Positions 38,630-46,439 of a stretch of DNA of 64,000 nt are shown here, in pieces. Within the stretch, counting starts at the first letter, position 1, and each line of letters starts with the position of its first letter. Source of the DNA: an uncultured Desulfobacteraceae bacterium (GTDB lineage: Bacteria > Desulfobacterota > Desulfobacteria > Desulfobacterales > UBA5852). The notes under the pieces were generated by a model, which was given only the letters and a program-made list of their open reading frames with translations, ran no database searches and had not been told where the DNA came from. The position numbers and the translations under genes were made by a program. Location of the stretch: positions 764,464 to 828,463 of the forward strand of contig CAJXSL010000001.1 of NCBI GenBank assembly GCA_913060875.1, written 5' to 3'.

Positions 38630-38772
38630 AAAGCCCCTGAGAAAGGTTCATTTTCGTTCCAGGTCCAGGAAGGCGAGAATTTTAACCGCAGGAATACTTC
38701 ATCGTATTTCGAGGATTGAAATTTGAGCATGACGCCGAGATGGGACGAAAGGGGGCTTTTCTCAGGGGCTTT
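38630..38772. repeat. 143-bp hairpin repeat between two tRNA genes (GTAC-core family)
   Basis: Arms AAAGCCCCTGAGAAA (38630-38644) and TTTCTCAGGGGCTTT (38758-38772) are a perfect 15-bp inverted repeat. Inside, TTTCGTTCC/GGGACGAAA and GGCG/CGCC also pair. The core is AATACTTCATCGTATT between CCGCAGG and TCGAGG. A second core, GGCGTACatgcgGTACGCC, follows at 38800-38818 with poorly matched arms. Placed between tRNA-His and tRNA-Arg, it could end tRNA-His transcription. Confidence 0.75.
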
Positions 38773-38874
38773 CTAATGCGCCGGAGTTTTAATGCCTGAG
38801 GCGTACATGCGGTACGCCGCAGCGAATCTAAACGAACGGCAACGCAGAAGGTGGCCTTTTGGGGCATCGCTAAT

Positions 38875-38951
<77 letters not shown>

Positions 38952-39042
38952 GTTTCATCTGAAGGGAATCAGGGGGTTATCCTTGGTTCCCTTTTCAGTT
39001 CCTGCAGCCACCTTGGTGGGAGTGCACTGGGGTGCATGTTGA

Positions 39043-39384
39043 TACCTACCTGGCGTACGACAGACACCCGACGGCGAGACTTTCGGGTTCGCCGGACTGT
39101 GGGAGGTCTGGGACAACAAGGGCAAGGCGGAGGATCCGCTCTACACCTGCACGATCCTCACGACGGATGCCAGCCCATCGATTCAAGACATCCACCACAG
39201 AATACCGGTGATCCTTAAGCTGGAGGCCTATGAGGCCTGGATCGACGAGGAAACACAGGGCAAGGCGCTCATGGAAATCCTGCGGGACAAGGTGATGAAG
39301 GACTTTGCCGTCAGACCCGTGTCAAAACCCGTGAACGCAGACCGGAATAACGCACCGGATTTGATCATGGAGGTGCAGGCAATC
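39043..39384 (+). pseudogene. C-terminal fragment of an SRAP (YedK/HMCES-like) protein
   Basis: The open frame from 39043 encodes the second half of an SRAP domain: PDGETFGFAGLWEVWDNKG, then CTILTTDASPSIQDIHHRIPVIL with the conserved active-site His, then the PVSKPVNADRNNAPDLI ending. SRAP proteins cross-link abasic sites through an N-terminal Cys2, and that half is entirely missing: a stop lies just upstream and the preceding bases belong to the tRNA-Arg flank. After PDLIMEVQ the homology ends and the frame runs through a tract of 13 G (39409-39421) to a stop at 39570. It is therefore a 5'-deleted remnant, probably left by a recombination event near tRNA-Arg. Confidence 0.8.
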
Positions 39385-39547
39385 CACCCGGGGAAAACGG
39401 TGCCGGCCGGGGGGGGGGGGGCCTCTCCGGCGTTCCGGGACGCCTGCCTCACACATTTCCATAAGAGGGAAAACAGGCGGGTAGCCCCGGTCATGAGATG
39501 GCGCCGGGGCTGTTTTTTTGCGATCCTGGGTTGTTTGCAGGCAAAAC

Positions 39548-39844
39548 TCAGAAGCCGAATGTCTCCTTGAACTTCTCGTCCGTCTTCTTGATCTTTCTGA
39601 CCGCTTTTGTACCCCCTGTCACGGCCCCCACGGCTGTTCCGGCAGCACTCCATGCGGCTACTGTCGTGCCGCTGACGGCGACTGTCCCGCCGACCAAAGG
39701 CACCCACGCGGGGGCTGTTACAATGATAGCCGCACCCGTTGCAACAGATGCCGCCGCACCCAAAAGCCCACCTTTCGATGCCCCTTTCAGGATTCCGGTA
39801 ACACCCGCAACCTTTCGCTCGCTCAAATTAAGCCATCGCTTCAT
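39548..39844 (-). CDS. Small Gly/Ala-rich hydrophobic protein
   Basis: A 98-residue protein: a basic N-terminus (MKRWLNLSERK), then Gly/Ala/Val-rich hydrophobic stretches with GxxxG-type spacing (GGLLGAAASVATGAAIIV, GTAVGAVTGGTKAV), then a charged C-terminus. The pattern suggests glycine-zipper membrane helices, seen in some small stress or toxin-like membrane proteins. It overlaps the end of the upstream gene by 17 bp, so the two are translationally coupled. No family can be named. Confidence 0.55.
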   Translation of the reverse strand: MKRWLNLSERKVAGVTGILKGASKGGLLGAAASVATGAAIIVTAPAWVPLVGGTVAVSGTTVAAWSAAGTAVGAVTGGTKAVRKIKKTDEKFKETFGF

Positions 39845-40148
39845 TCATGCTCTCCATGATGTACTGTTGAATCTTCTCCCGCTCTTTGCGTTCTTGGTTA
39901 TCCTTTGCAAGACCCACCCAGGCGCCCATGGCAGACCCAATTTCAACCCAGTCATCGGTAATAAACCCGGTACCGGGGATGGCATCGATAAATGCGCCCA
40001 CAGCGGCACCCACCAAGGTGTAACCACCGACTTTGGTGTAATTGACATCGCTGAGCCTTGCTTTGATGGCGCGAGCGAACTTGTCGCGGCGCTCCGGCGG
40101 TATTCTCCCATGCAATTTCAGCAGGTTTTCTTTGAGATCGGTTGGCAT
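39828..40148 (-). CDS. Hypothetical protein with central Gly-rich hydrophobic segment
   Basis: About 106 residues from ATG 40148 (GTG 40154 is closer to an AAGGGGGGAAG ribosome site and is a good alternative). The N-terminal half is helical and charged (DLKENLLKLHGRIPPERRDKFARAIKARL). A Gly-rich hydrophobic stretch (VGGYTLVGAAVGAFIDAIPGTGFI) follows, and the protein ends in a charged helix. It overlaps the next small gene (39548-39844), which has similar Gly-rich character, so the pair may form a membrane complex. The family is unknown to me. Confidence 0.55.
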   Translation of the reverse strand: MPTDLKENLLKLHGRIPPERRDKFARAIKARLSDVNYTKVGGYTLVGAAVGAFIDAIPGTGFITDDWVEIGSAMGAWVGLAKDNQERKEREKIQQYIMESMNEAMA

Positions 40149-40261
40149 CGACACAGATCTTCCCCCCTTTTCGTTGATAGATTCAGCAAACAATTGATAC
40201 CCACTGGTTCTCACTAATCAGTGTTATCGCCTTTGCAAGCGGAATCTTTAGGGCTATTAGG

Positions 40262-40720
40262 CGGTTTACTGAAATAAGATCGCCACAGATCCACACAGAT
40301 CCTCACAGATATAAGTCATCCACAAGTGCGATGATGCAATACATGTGTTTCCCGGCCAGCAGCCGGTAAAAAACTTGTCCTGCTTTTTGGAGATCAATCT
40401 GTGTTCACCAGTGTCCATCCGTGTCCCAAAACGGTTTTCCGCTGTTACGCCGTTTCGCGAAGCGCCAAACACTCGCCGTTAAATCTGCGTTTACCCGTGT
40501 TAATCCGTGTCCTATTATGTTTTCCGCCCTTGCGCGCGAAGCGCTTAAACACTCTCTGTGGAAAATCAGTGTCCATCTGTGAAAATCCGTGGCCAATTGA
40601 ATTTTTAAGGTTTTTCGTCTTTTCGCGAAGCGAATATACCATTATTAGGCTGTTTTTTGTGGGTGACTCCTGCACCATTATCCCTTCCATTTCCAAGAAT
40701 ATATAACGTTGGCTTGATGC
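40262..40720. repeat. Dispersed intergenic repeats (AATCAGTGTCCATCAGTG / GCGAAGCG type)
   Basis: The interval is built from short blocks on either strand: AATCTGTGTTCACC, CATCTGTGAAAATCCGTGGCC, GTGTTAATCCGTGTCC, and the palindromic GCGAAGCGC. Near copies occur at 41720-41915, 42935-43440, 45870-45920, 46500-46850, 48130-48170 and 60140-60180. No open frame has protein-like composition. Confidence 0.75.
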
Positions 40721-40734
40721 TGGCCTTTATTAAC

Positions 40735-40790
40735 TTGACAGTTTTTGGATTTTAAGTCATTCTTTGTTCGCGATTCGCGAATAAAGAATG
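40735..40790 (+). promoter_or_regulatory. Promoter with 33-bp palindromic operator
   Basis: TTGACA at 40735-40740 is a consensus -35; the -10 (CATTCT) falls in the operator. The palindrome consists of CATTCTTTGTTCGCG (40758-40772), ATT, and CGCGAATAAAGAATG (40776-40790), with a single mismatch in 15 bp. It ends exactly on the ATG of the next gene, so a bound repressor would block both the -10 and the start codon region. Typical of autoregulated toxin-antitoxin operons. Confidence 0.75.
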
Positions 40791-41342
40791 GAAAATGCCG
40801 TGATACTAAAACCCCAGGATGTTGTCATTTTGCTTAAACTGGTTGCGATTGGAAAAGCACCCTGGTCTTACAGTCGTTTGGCAGGATCTTTGTGGATGAG
40901 CCCATCCGAAGTTCACGCTGGCGTAAAGCGGACCATTGCCGCGCGGTTGGCGTCCATATGCAAGGATCGGGCCATACCAAATGCGCGGAATCTCGAAGAG
41001 TTTATCGTACATGGCCTGCCATACGTTTTCGTACCCGAGTTGGGCGAAGTGACCCGCGGAATGCCCACGGGTTATGCCGGTCCGCTATTGTCGTCTTTTT
41101 TTCCAGCCTCCGGCGATCTGCCCCCGGTATGGCCGGACGCGAATGGTGAAGTCCGAGGGCAAACTTTTTCGCCCCTATACAAATCGGTCCCGCAAGCCGC
41201 CCGGGAAGACGACCACCTTTATGCCCTGCTAACCTTGGTTGATGCAATCCGGGGGGGCAGGGTACGCGAAAGAGAATTCGCCATCCAGGAAACACGGAAA
41301 CGGTTGAATCGCTATGCCAATGATCAGAAATCCGAACCTTGA
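40788..41342 (+). CDS. Putative winged-helix regulator/antitoxin paired with a nucleotidyltransferase
   Basis: A 184-residue protein. Its N-terminus (about 8-60: LKPQDVVILLKLVAIGKAPWSYSRLAGSLWMSPSEVHAGVKRTIAARL) reads as a winged helix-turn-helix. The middle carries the HGLPYVFVPELGEVTRGMPTGYAGP block typical of small regulators encoded before MNT/AbiEii-like nucleotidyltransferases. The C-terminus is basic and helical. It overlaps the downstream gene by 29 bp. The palindromic operator at its start codon suggests it binds its own promoter. By analogy this is the antitoxin partner; no family name is certain. Confidence 0.6.
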   Translation: MENAVILKPQDVVILLKLVAIGKAPWSYSRLAGSLWMSPSEVHAGVKRTIAARLASICKDRAIPNARNLEEFIVHGLPYVFVPELGEVTRGMPTGYAGPLLSSFFPASGDLPPVWPDANGEVRGQTFSPLYKSVPQAAREDDHLYALLTLVDAIRGGRVREREFAIQETRKRLNRYANDQKSEP

Positions 41343-41712
41343 GTTACTCGAAGCCGCGGTCGAACGGCTTGGTCCTCTTGTAGATGAGCTCGTGTTCATA
41401 GGGGGATGTGCAACGGGGTTGCTGCTCAGTGACCCTGCCGCACCGCCTTTACGCGTGACTATGGATGTTGATGTGATGGTGGAAGTCGCGACGCTTTCGC
41501 GCTACCACAAGTTCACGGAAAAGCTTCGTAAACAGGGATTTGTTGAAGATAAATCTCCGGAAGCACCTATATGTCGATGGCACTCGGGAACTATTATTCT
41601 CGATGTCATGCCGACCAATCCGGAGTTGCTTGGCTTCGGAAACATATGGTTCAAAGAGGCCTTTCAAGCGGCAAAGCAGTTAATGTTGCCATCGGGTACG
41701 CGAAGCGACTAA
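41314..41712 (+). pseudogene. Truncated nucleotidyltransferase (toxin-like)
   Basis: The 132-residue product has a nucleotidyltransferase beginning: ELVFIGGCATGLLL and TMDVDVMVE, matching the GGxA...DxD pattern of Pol-beta-fold transferases such as MNT and AbiEii. It then shows LDVMPTNPELLGFGNIWF. It stops after LPSGTRSD, where family members normally continue for some 80-120 residues. The last codons already belong to the dispersed repeat GCGAAGCGACTAACATTGG, which recurs at 43097 and 43280. So the repeat has replaced the 3' end and the protein is probably inactive. Confidence 0.65.
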
Positions 41713-42132
41713 CATTGGTAGTGCAAATCAGTGTATATCAGTGAAAATCTGTGGCTGAAAATTGGTTTTGCCCCTTTGAAGTTAGGCTGTTGCGCGAAGC
41801 GCCAAAACACTCGCCGTTAAATCTGTGTTCACCCGTGTTAATCAGTGTCCCGACAAGGTTTCCCGCCGTTAGGATTCGTGCCCATCAGTGAAAATCAGAG
41901 GCCAATTAGAGGTGTTCCGCCATAGCCCTTGTCCCCCAGACATTTTTTTATCTATTCCCAGCCCGCCGACATGGGTTCGATGGGGTAATTCGTTATAAAG
42001 ACGGCCAAATTCGATGGTTAGCCATGGGGTTTATGTGGGTTGCCTGTGGGTTGACGTGGGGTGATTAGGGCGGTATGAATTTTTAAACACCGGAGGTAGC
42101 ATAGGACGAAATTCCAATAAAAATAATCCTGG
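41698..42132. repeat. Dispersed intergenic repeats
   Basis: Begins with GCGAAGCGACTAACATTGGTAGTGCAAATCAGTG inside the end of the truncated transferase gene. It continues with AATCTGTGGCTGAAAATTGG, GCGAAGCGCC and further ATCAGTG blocks to about 41915. The rest to 42132 is unremarkable, with no gene. Confidence 0.7.
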
Positions 42133-42252
42133 CGGTTTCGTAGAAGCTTCAAGATCAAGGCGCGCAAGTTCAGAGGCATGAGGCGTACTTACCGTACGCC
42201 GCAATAACGATGAAGGCCGCGCAACACAGATATTGAAGGTTATACGGAACCG
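42133..42252. repeat. 120-bp hairpin repeat (GTAC-core family) just upstream of a riboswitch
   Basis: CGGTTTCGTA (42133-42142) pairs with TACGGAACCG (42243-42252). Inside, AGCTTCAAGATCAAGGCGCGC pairs loosely with GCGCAACACAGATATTGAAGG. The core is GGCGTACTTACCGTACGCC between GAG and GCA. It ends six bases before the GEMM aptamer and may separate that transcript from upstream sequence. Confidence 0.65.
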
Positions 42253-42257
42253 TCCAA

Positions 42258-42325
42258 ATTGCCAAACTTGTCGTGAGACAAGGACGGAAAGCCACGGACC
42301 TTTAGGAGGCAGCCGGGTTGCAACA
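42258..42325 (+). promoter_or_regulatory. GEMM-I-like riboswitch aptamer
   Basis: Ordered landmarks: TTGCCAAAC (42259-42267), P2 hairpin CTTGTC-GTGA-GACAAG with GNRA loop, GGACGGAAAGCC, ACGGACCTTTAGGAGGCAGCCGGG, and GGTTGCAA closing P1 with TTGC. It is more compact in P3 than the copy at 133-212. The base at the ligand-specificity position cannot be fixed with confidence by eye. An intrinsic terminator follows at once, giving a complete transcriptional switch. Confidence 0.75.
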
Positions 42326-42333
42326 TAATATTG

Positions 42334-42368
42334 AAACCGGGTTGCCCTTCGAGGCTTCCCGGTTTTTT
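42334..42368 (+). terminator. Riboswitch-controlled intrinsic terminator
   Basis: AAACCGGG (42334-42341) pairs with CCCGGTTT (42358-42365) and runs into TTTTTT. The left arm ACCGGGTTGC nearly repeats GCCGGGTTGC of the aptamer P3/P1 strand, so alternative pairing between aptamer and terminator is plausible. The lipoprotein gene starts 22 bases on. Confidence 0.8.
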
Positions 42369-42389
42369 AATTGACCAGAGGGAGGGATA

Positions 42390-42914
42390 ATGCGTCATCT
42401 GCTAATCGCGGCATGCCTGGTGCTGGCGGTCGGCTGCGCCGACTCGCACCACCTGATCCAGGATAATAAATACGCCCAGGAAAAGGTTTCCCCCGACGGG
42501 ACCGCCTACATCGCCCGGCCGGCCGACGGGTACTACGGCAAAATCCACTACGAGGGCTCCGGTGCCATGGTGGCCCAGATGCTCCAGGCCGCCTTGCTGG
42601 ACTACATGATGCAGGTGGATATCAGCGCCGGCTGGGAAAAATATCCCGCGGCCCTCAAAGCCGCCCGCAGGGATGGCTACACCTATCTATTTTTCCCGAC
42701 CATTACACACTGGGAGGACCGCGCCACCGAGTGGTCGGGCATACCGGACAAGGCCGCCGTCAGGCTCGTGGTCATCGATACCGCCTCTGGCCGCACACTG
42801 TCCGTGGCCACGGTGGAAGGCACCAGTGGTTTGACCACGTTTGGCGGGGATCATCCCCAGGACCTGCTGCCCGAGCCCCTCAAGGAATATGTGGATCAAC
42901 TATTTCAGAACTAG
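42390..42914 (+). CDS. DUF4823-type lipoprotein under riboswitch control
   Basis: A 174-residue lipoprotein: short signal (LLIAACLVLAVGC) with lipobox AVGC, Cys16 lipidated. The mature domain follows the DUF4823 pattern: AYIARPADGYYGKIHYEGSGAMVAQMLQAALLDYM, then GYTYLFFPTITHWEDRATEWSGIPDKAAVRLVVID, then the C-terminal DLLPEPLKEYVDQLF. The function of the family is unknown; the second half resembles TolB-like or DUF799-type outer-membrane assembly helpers. GAGGGAGG precedes ATG 42390. The upstream GEMM aptamer and terminator suggest that a cyclic dinucleotide sets its level, fitting a cell-surface role. A single-gene unit. Confidence 0.8.
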   Translation: MRHLLIAACLVLAVGCADSHHLIQDNKYAQEKVSPDGTAYIARPADGYYGKIHYEGSGAMVAQMLQAALLDYMMQVDISAGWEKYPAALKAARRDGYTYLFFPTITHWEDRATEWSGIPDKAAVRLVVIDTASGRTLSVATVEGTSGLTTFGGDHPQDLLPEPLKEYVDQLFQN

Positions 42915-42934
42915 GGCAAAGGCTACTGAATTTT

Positions 42935-43790
42935 GGCCACTGATCAACACAGATTAACACTGATACAGACCATCCAGAGTTGCTTGCATGTATTGTATGT
43001 GTTCCCCGGGCAATGGCCGGAAAAACTTGTACGAATTTATTGATCAATCGGTGTTCACCCGTGTTTATCAGTGTCCTATTAGGTTTTTGGCCGTTCCGCG
43101 AAGCGACTAACATTGGTAGTGCAAATCAGTGTCCCTCAGTGCAAATCTGTGGCTGAAAATTGGTTTTAAGCTGGTAAGCTGGTGAGCTGATAAGCGAGCC
43201 CTAAACTCATAGGCCTTTTGTTTTATCCGTGTTCACCAGCGTTCATCTGTGTCCCATTAGCTTTCTCGCGGTTATGCTGTTACGCGAAGCGACTAACATT
43301 GGTAGTGCAAATCAGTGTCCATCAGTGAAAATCTGTGGCAGAAAATAGGTTTTGCCCCTTTGAAGTTGAGCTGTTGCGCGAAGCGCCGAAACACACGCCG
43401 TTAAAATCCGTGTTTACCAGCGTTCATCTGTGTCCCATTAGGGTCTTTTGGTTTTCGCGTGTAGGATTGATTTTATTATGAATTTCATTTGACAGTTTTG
43501 CGAGTGGGGACTAAAAAGTTTTAAGAATTTGCTAATTTCCCCAGGCATGGGCAAAACCAACAGAAAATTTTCACGCAAAGACGCAAAGAACGCAAAGGAA
43601 ACCGAAAGAATAGGTTTTTCCTCGGCCGCTGGCCGATGCAACCCGTTTCAATTTTTGGATTCATATTGAATCAGAAATTGAAACAGGTTTTCTTAATGCA
43701 TTTCTTGGCGACTTAGCGGCTTTGCGTGAGGCTATGCAGTCAGCAGTTCTTAGAGGACTTAGCGGCTTAGCGTGAGATAGAAATGTTTGA
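42935..43790. repeat. Long intergenic tract of dispersed repeats
   Basis: From 42935 to 43440: ATCAACACAGATTAACACTGATA, GTGTTCACCCGTGTTTATCAGTGTCC, and repeated GCGAAGCGACTAACATTGGTAGTGCAAATCAGTGTCC (at 43097 and 43280). From 43570 to 43780 a second type: ACGCAAAGACGCAAAGAACGCAAAGG and inverse GGCGACTTAGCGGCTTTGCGTGAGG. Both types recur at 45600-45910, 46500-46880, 48090-48165 and 60170-60535. No gene is supportable in the tract. Confidence 0.7.
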
Positions 43791-43804
43791 AAAACATATC
43801 TAAA

Positions 43805-43823
43805 TGTAAACCTATAGTTTACA
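43805..43823. promoter_or_regulatory. AbiE operator 1 (TGTAAAC-N5-GTTTACA)
   Basis: A perfect 7-bp inverted repeat with a 5-base centre, about 100 bp upstream of abiEi. An identical half-site pair overlaps the abiEi start codon, and a -10-like TATAAT (43896-43901) lies between the two. Confidence 0.75.
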
Positions 43824-43911
43824 AAATAGCCTCTTTGCATACACATTTTATGTAAATCAGTCTTTCTTCAAACCAATTTTAGAGTTGCTTATATTTATAA
43901 TACTCCTTATA

Positions 43912-43930
43912 TGTAAACCATGAGTTTACA
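43912..43930. promoter_or_regulatory. AbiE operator 2, overlapping the abiEi start codon
   Basis: TGTAAAC (43912-43918), CATGA, GTTTACA (43924-43930); the ATG of abiEi (43920) is inside. In the streptococcal AbiE system the antitoxin AbiEi represses its operon by binding two inverted repeats in the promoter; this arrangement fits that model. Confidence 0.75.
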
Positions 43931-44708
43931 AAACGGTTCAGGAATAAAACAATTAACCCGCCTTCTGCCCGAGGGAGTGGTGGCCCCTTCTATCTGGTTG
44001 ACCACCAATGGTTATTCCCGGCAATTGGTTCGAAAATATGTGCTCAGTGGTTGGTTGAAAAGCTTGGGCCATGGGGTCTTTGCACGTTCCGGCCAGGCGG
44101 TGGGCTGGGAAGGCGTGCTGCTGGGGTTGCATCGGTTGGCAGACCGGCCGTGTCATGTGGGCGGACTGTCGGCTCTGAACCGTCAGGGCCTGGCGCATTT
44201 CCTGCCGCTTGGGGGCGAGCAGAAAATCCATGTAATGAGCATCCGCAAACCGCCGGCCTGGGTCAAATCGCTTGCGTTGACCCCGGGGCTGAATTTTGAC
44301 ACTCGGCGGCTTTTTCCTGAAGAGGCGCGTGATACGGGCTTGGTTCAACTGCCCACTGGAATCCGCGATTGGATGCTACCCATGGCCGGACCGGAACGAG
44401 CGGTGATGGAGTTGCTCAACGATGTCGGGCCCCATGGTCACAGTTTCGACCATGCGGCCCACCTTTTCGAGGGACTCACGGTGCTGCGGCCCGGTGTGGT
44501 CAACGATCTGCTGGCGGCTTGCCGGAGTATCAAGGTCAGGCGGATCTTTCTCTTTTTAGCCGACCATTTCAACTATCCCTGGGGCAGACGACTGGAAACC
44601 GCCGCATTGGATCTGGGGCGCGGCAATCGCCAAGTCGTCAAAGGCGGTCGTTTGGACAAACGCTATCGGATAACGGTTCCGGAGAGTTTTGGTGCTGAAT
44701 CGCTCTAA
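43920..44708 (+). CDS. abiEi: AbiEi-type antitoxin (type IV toxin-antitoxin)
   Basis: A 262-residue AbiEi-family protein. The N-terminal winged helix-turn-helix (about 5-60: IKQLTRLLPEGVVAPSIWLTTNGYSRQLVRKYVLSGWLKSLGHGVFAR) recognises DNA, and the AbiEi_1/C-terminal antitoxin domain follows (GGLSALNRQGLAHFLPLG...). AbiEi neutralises AbiEii without binding it directly and represses the operon. Two identical inverted repeats flank the promoter, one on the start codon, so autoregulation is likely. No Shine-Dalgarno is seen, and the message may start very close to the ATG. It overlaps abiEii by 17 bp. Confidence 0.88.
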   Translation: MSLQNGSGIKQLTRLLPEGVVAPSIWLTTNGYSRQLVRKYVLSGWLKSLGHGVFARSGQAVGWEGVLLGLHRLADRPCHVGGLSALNRQGLAHFLPLGGEQKIHVMSIRKPPAWVKSLALTPGLNFDTRRLFPEEARDTGLVQLPTGIRDWMLPMAGPERAVMELLNDVGPHGHSFDHAAHLFEGLTVLRPGVVNDLLAACRSIKVRRIFLFLADHFNYPWGRRLETAALDLGRGNRQVVKGGRLDKRYRITVPESFGAESL

Positions 44709-45609
44709 CCCATATTACATGCAGGTTGAACTGCTTGTGGCCCTGATGCCTCTGGTCGGCCAGGAGAAATGCTATGCCCTAAAGGGCGGGTCGGCCATCA
44801 ACCTTTTTGTACGAAACCTGCCCAGGCTTTCCGTTGATCTGGATTTGACCTTTCTACCGATCAAGGATCGTGCCAAAAGCCTTGCGGAAATCGATGATGC
44901 CCTGGGGCGAATTCGTGTGGCCGTCACCAGGGCAATGCCAGGTGTAGAAGTCCAACAGGCCGGTGGCCGACAGGGCGAGCGCACCAAGCTTTTCATCCTC
45001 CGCAACGGTGTGAGGGTAAAGGTGGAAGCGTCACCCGTGCTGCGCGGCGCTGTAGGGCGGCCTGCGGTAAGTGGGGTCTGCAAGGCGGTCGAAAATCAAT
45101 TCGGGTATACGGAGATGCCGCTCCTGCATTCCAATGATTTGTATGCCGGTAAGATCTGTGCGGCACTGGATCGACAGCATCCAAGGGATCTTTTCGATGT
45201 GAAACTGCTCCTTGAAAACGAAGGCATAGGGGATGAGTTGCTGCAGGTGTTTGTGGTTTACCTCATCAGCGGAAACCGCCCCCTGGCGGAGATGCTTGCG
45301 CCGCGGTTTCAGCCTTTGGATGATGTGTTTGAAACCCAGTTCAAGGGGATGACCGCTCAACCGGTTCGTATGGAAGAGTTGGAAGATGCCCGCCACCGAC
45401 TGGTTAGAATGATCCGGGATAGAATGAGTGACGACCAGCGCAAATTTCTTATGTCATTTAAGTCGGGCGTTCCGGATTGGTCGCTGCTGCCGTTTCCGGA
45501 TGTAGCCCAACTGCCTGCGGTAAAATGGAAGCTGTTCAACCTAGCGCGCATGAATGCTGACAAACGTCGGCAGGCAACAGAAAAGTTGGGGAAAATATTG
45601 TTTGCTTAG
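44692..45609 (+). CDS. abiEii: AbiEii-type nucleotidyltransferase toxin
   Basis: A 305-residue Pol-beta-fold nucleotidyltransferase. Catalytic motifs are KGGSAINLF and LSVDLDLTF (the Asp pair), followed by MPLLHSNDLYAGKICAALDRQHPRDLFDVKLLL, the conserved Lys/Asp block of the AbiEii family. Such toxins nucleotidylate RNA or proteins and cause abortive infection or growth arrest. GTG 44692 is preferred: GGAGAG lies five bases before it, whereas TTG 44689 is too close. It overlaps abiEi, forming one transcription unit. Length fits AbiEii (about 300), so this copy looks intact, unlike the truncated transferase at 41314. Confidence 0.9.
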   Translation: MLNRSNPYYMQVELLVALMPLVGQEKCYALKGGSAINLFVRNLPRLSVDLDLTFLPIKDRAKSLAEIDDALGRIRVAVTRAMPGVEVQQAGGRQGERTKLFILRNGVRVKVEASPVLRGAVGRPAVSGVCKAVENQFGYTEMPLLHSNDLYAGKICAALDRQHPRDLFDVKLLLENEGIGDELLQVFVVYLISGNRPLAEMLAPRFQPLDDVFETQFKGMTAQPVRMEELEDARHRLVRMIRDRMSDDQRKFLMSFKSGVPDWSLLPFPDVAQLPAVKWKLFNLARMNADKRRQATEKLGKILFA

Positions 45610-45965
45610 CGAGCTTAGCGGCTTAGCGTGAGATATGGATTGTTTTTCGTCGTTTATATGAAAACTCAAAACGGCAGCATCACGCCAAGCCGCAAAGTAC
45701 GCAAAGAAAGGCAAAACACATGAATTTATTTGGCCTTCGGCCAACGCAACCGTTCCCATTTTTGGATTCATTCGAATCAGAAATGGGAACCCGCAGTTCA
45801 AAGCAGTTCTTGGCGTCTTCGCGGCTTTGCGTGAGGTATGCTGTTTTTGGTTTTCAGTATCGTGAGCCATGCTCTATCTGTGCAAATCAGCGTCGATCTG
45901 TGTCCCATTTTTTGTTTTTTGCATGAGATAATTTGCAGTTACAGCGCATTAGAAGAGGGGGATTG
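45610..45965. repeat. Intergenic repeats; right part duplicated at 48090-48223
   Basis: Contains TTAGCGGCTTAGCGTGAG, CGCCAAGCCGCAAAGTACGCAAAG and TTGGCGTCTTCGCGGCTTTGCGTGAGG. Then comes the 90-base leader of the RhuM gene (GTCCCATTTTTTGTTTTTTGCATGAG, TAATTTGCAGTTACAGCGC), which is repeated almost exactly before the second RhuM copy. No gene. Confidence 0.7.
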
Positions 45966-46439
45966 ATGACCACCGCTTACCCCGTTGAAATATTCCAGAC
46001 CGAAGACGGTCAAATTCGGCTTGAGGTTCAGCTTAGTGACGAGACGGTGTGGTTGTCCCAAGCTCAAATGGTAGCGCTTTTTGCCCGTGACCAGTCGGTG
46101 ATATCCCGTCACGTCCGTAATATTTTCAAAGAGGGGGAATTGGTTAAAGAAAGCAATATGCAAAAAATGCATATTGCCGGCTCAGACAAACCCGTAACTT
46201 TTTACAATTTGGACGTCATCATCTCGGTGGGCTACCGCGTCAAATCCCAACGCGGCGTACAGTTTCGCCAATGGGCCACCCAAACCCTCAAACAGCACCT
46301 GATCCAAGGGTACACGCTCAACCGTAAGCGGTTGGCCCAACTCGGCACGGACGTGGATCAGCTCATGGGGTTGATGCATAAAACCCTCTCTCAAAACAAT
46401 CTGGCCTTACCTGAGGGCGTGGCCATGGAGGGGACATGA
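45966..46439 (+). CDS. RhuM-family protein, short form (copy 1)
   Basis: A 157-residue protein with the N-terminal RhuM domain: FQTEDGQIRLEVQLSDETVWLSQAQMVALFARDQSVISRHVRNIFKEGEL, then FYNLDVIISVGYRVKSQRGVQFRQWATQTLKQHLIQGY. RhuM proteins occur on pathogenicity islands and beside toxin-antitoxin genes; many have a C-terminal Fic-like or extended domain of about 150 residues, which is missing here. The reading frame ends in ALPEGVAMEGT, and the following 65 bases are nearly identical to those after the broken second copy. So the short form probably arose by deletion. GAGGGGG precedes ATG 45966. Activity uncertain. Confidence 0.7.
   Translation: MTTAYPVEIFQTEDGQIRLEVQLSDETVWLSQAQMVALFARDQSVISRHVRNIFKEGELVKESNMQKMHIAGSDKPVTFYNLDVIISVGYRVKSQRGVQFRQWATQTLKQHLIQGYTLNRKRLAQLGTDVDQLMGLMHKTLSQNNLALPEGVAMEGT

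Noticed and set aside
43438-43846. Short minus-strand open frames in the repeat tract before abiEi
   Set aside because: They translate repeat sequence (repeated SRKAAKSPRNA-like strings) and have no start signals.
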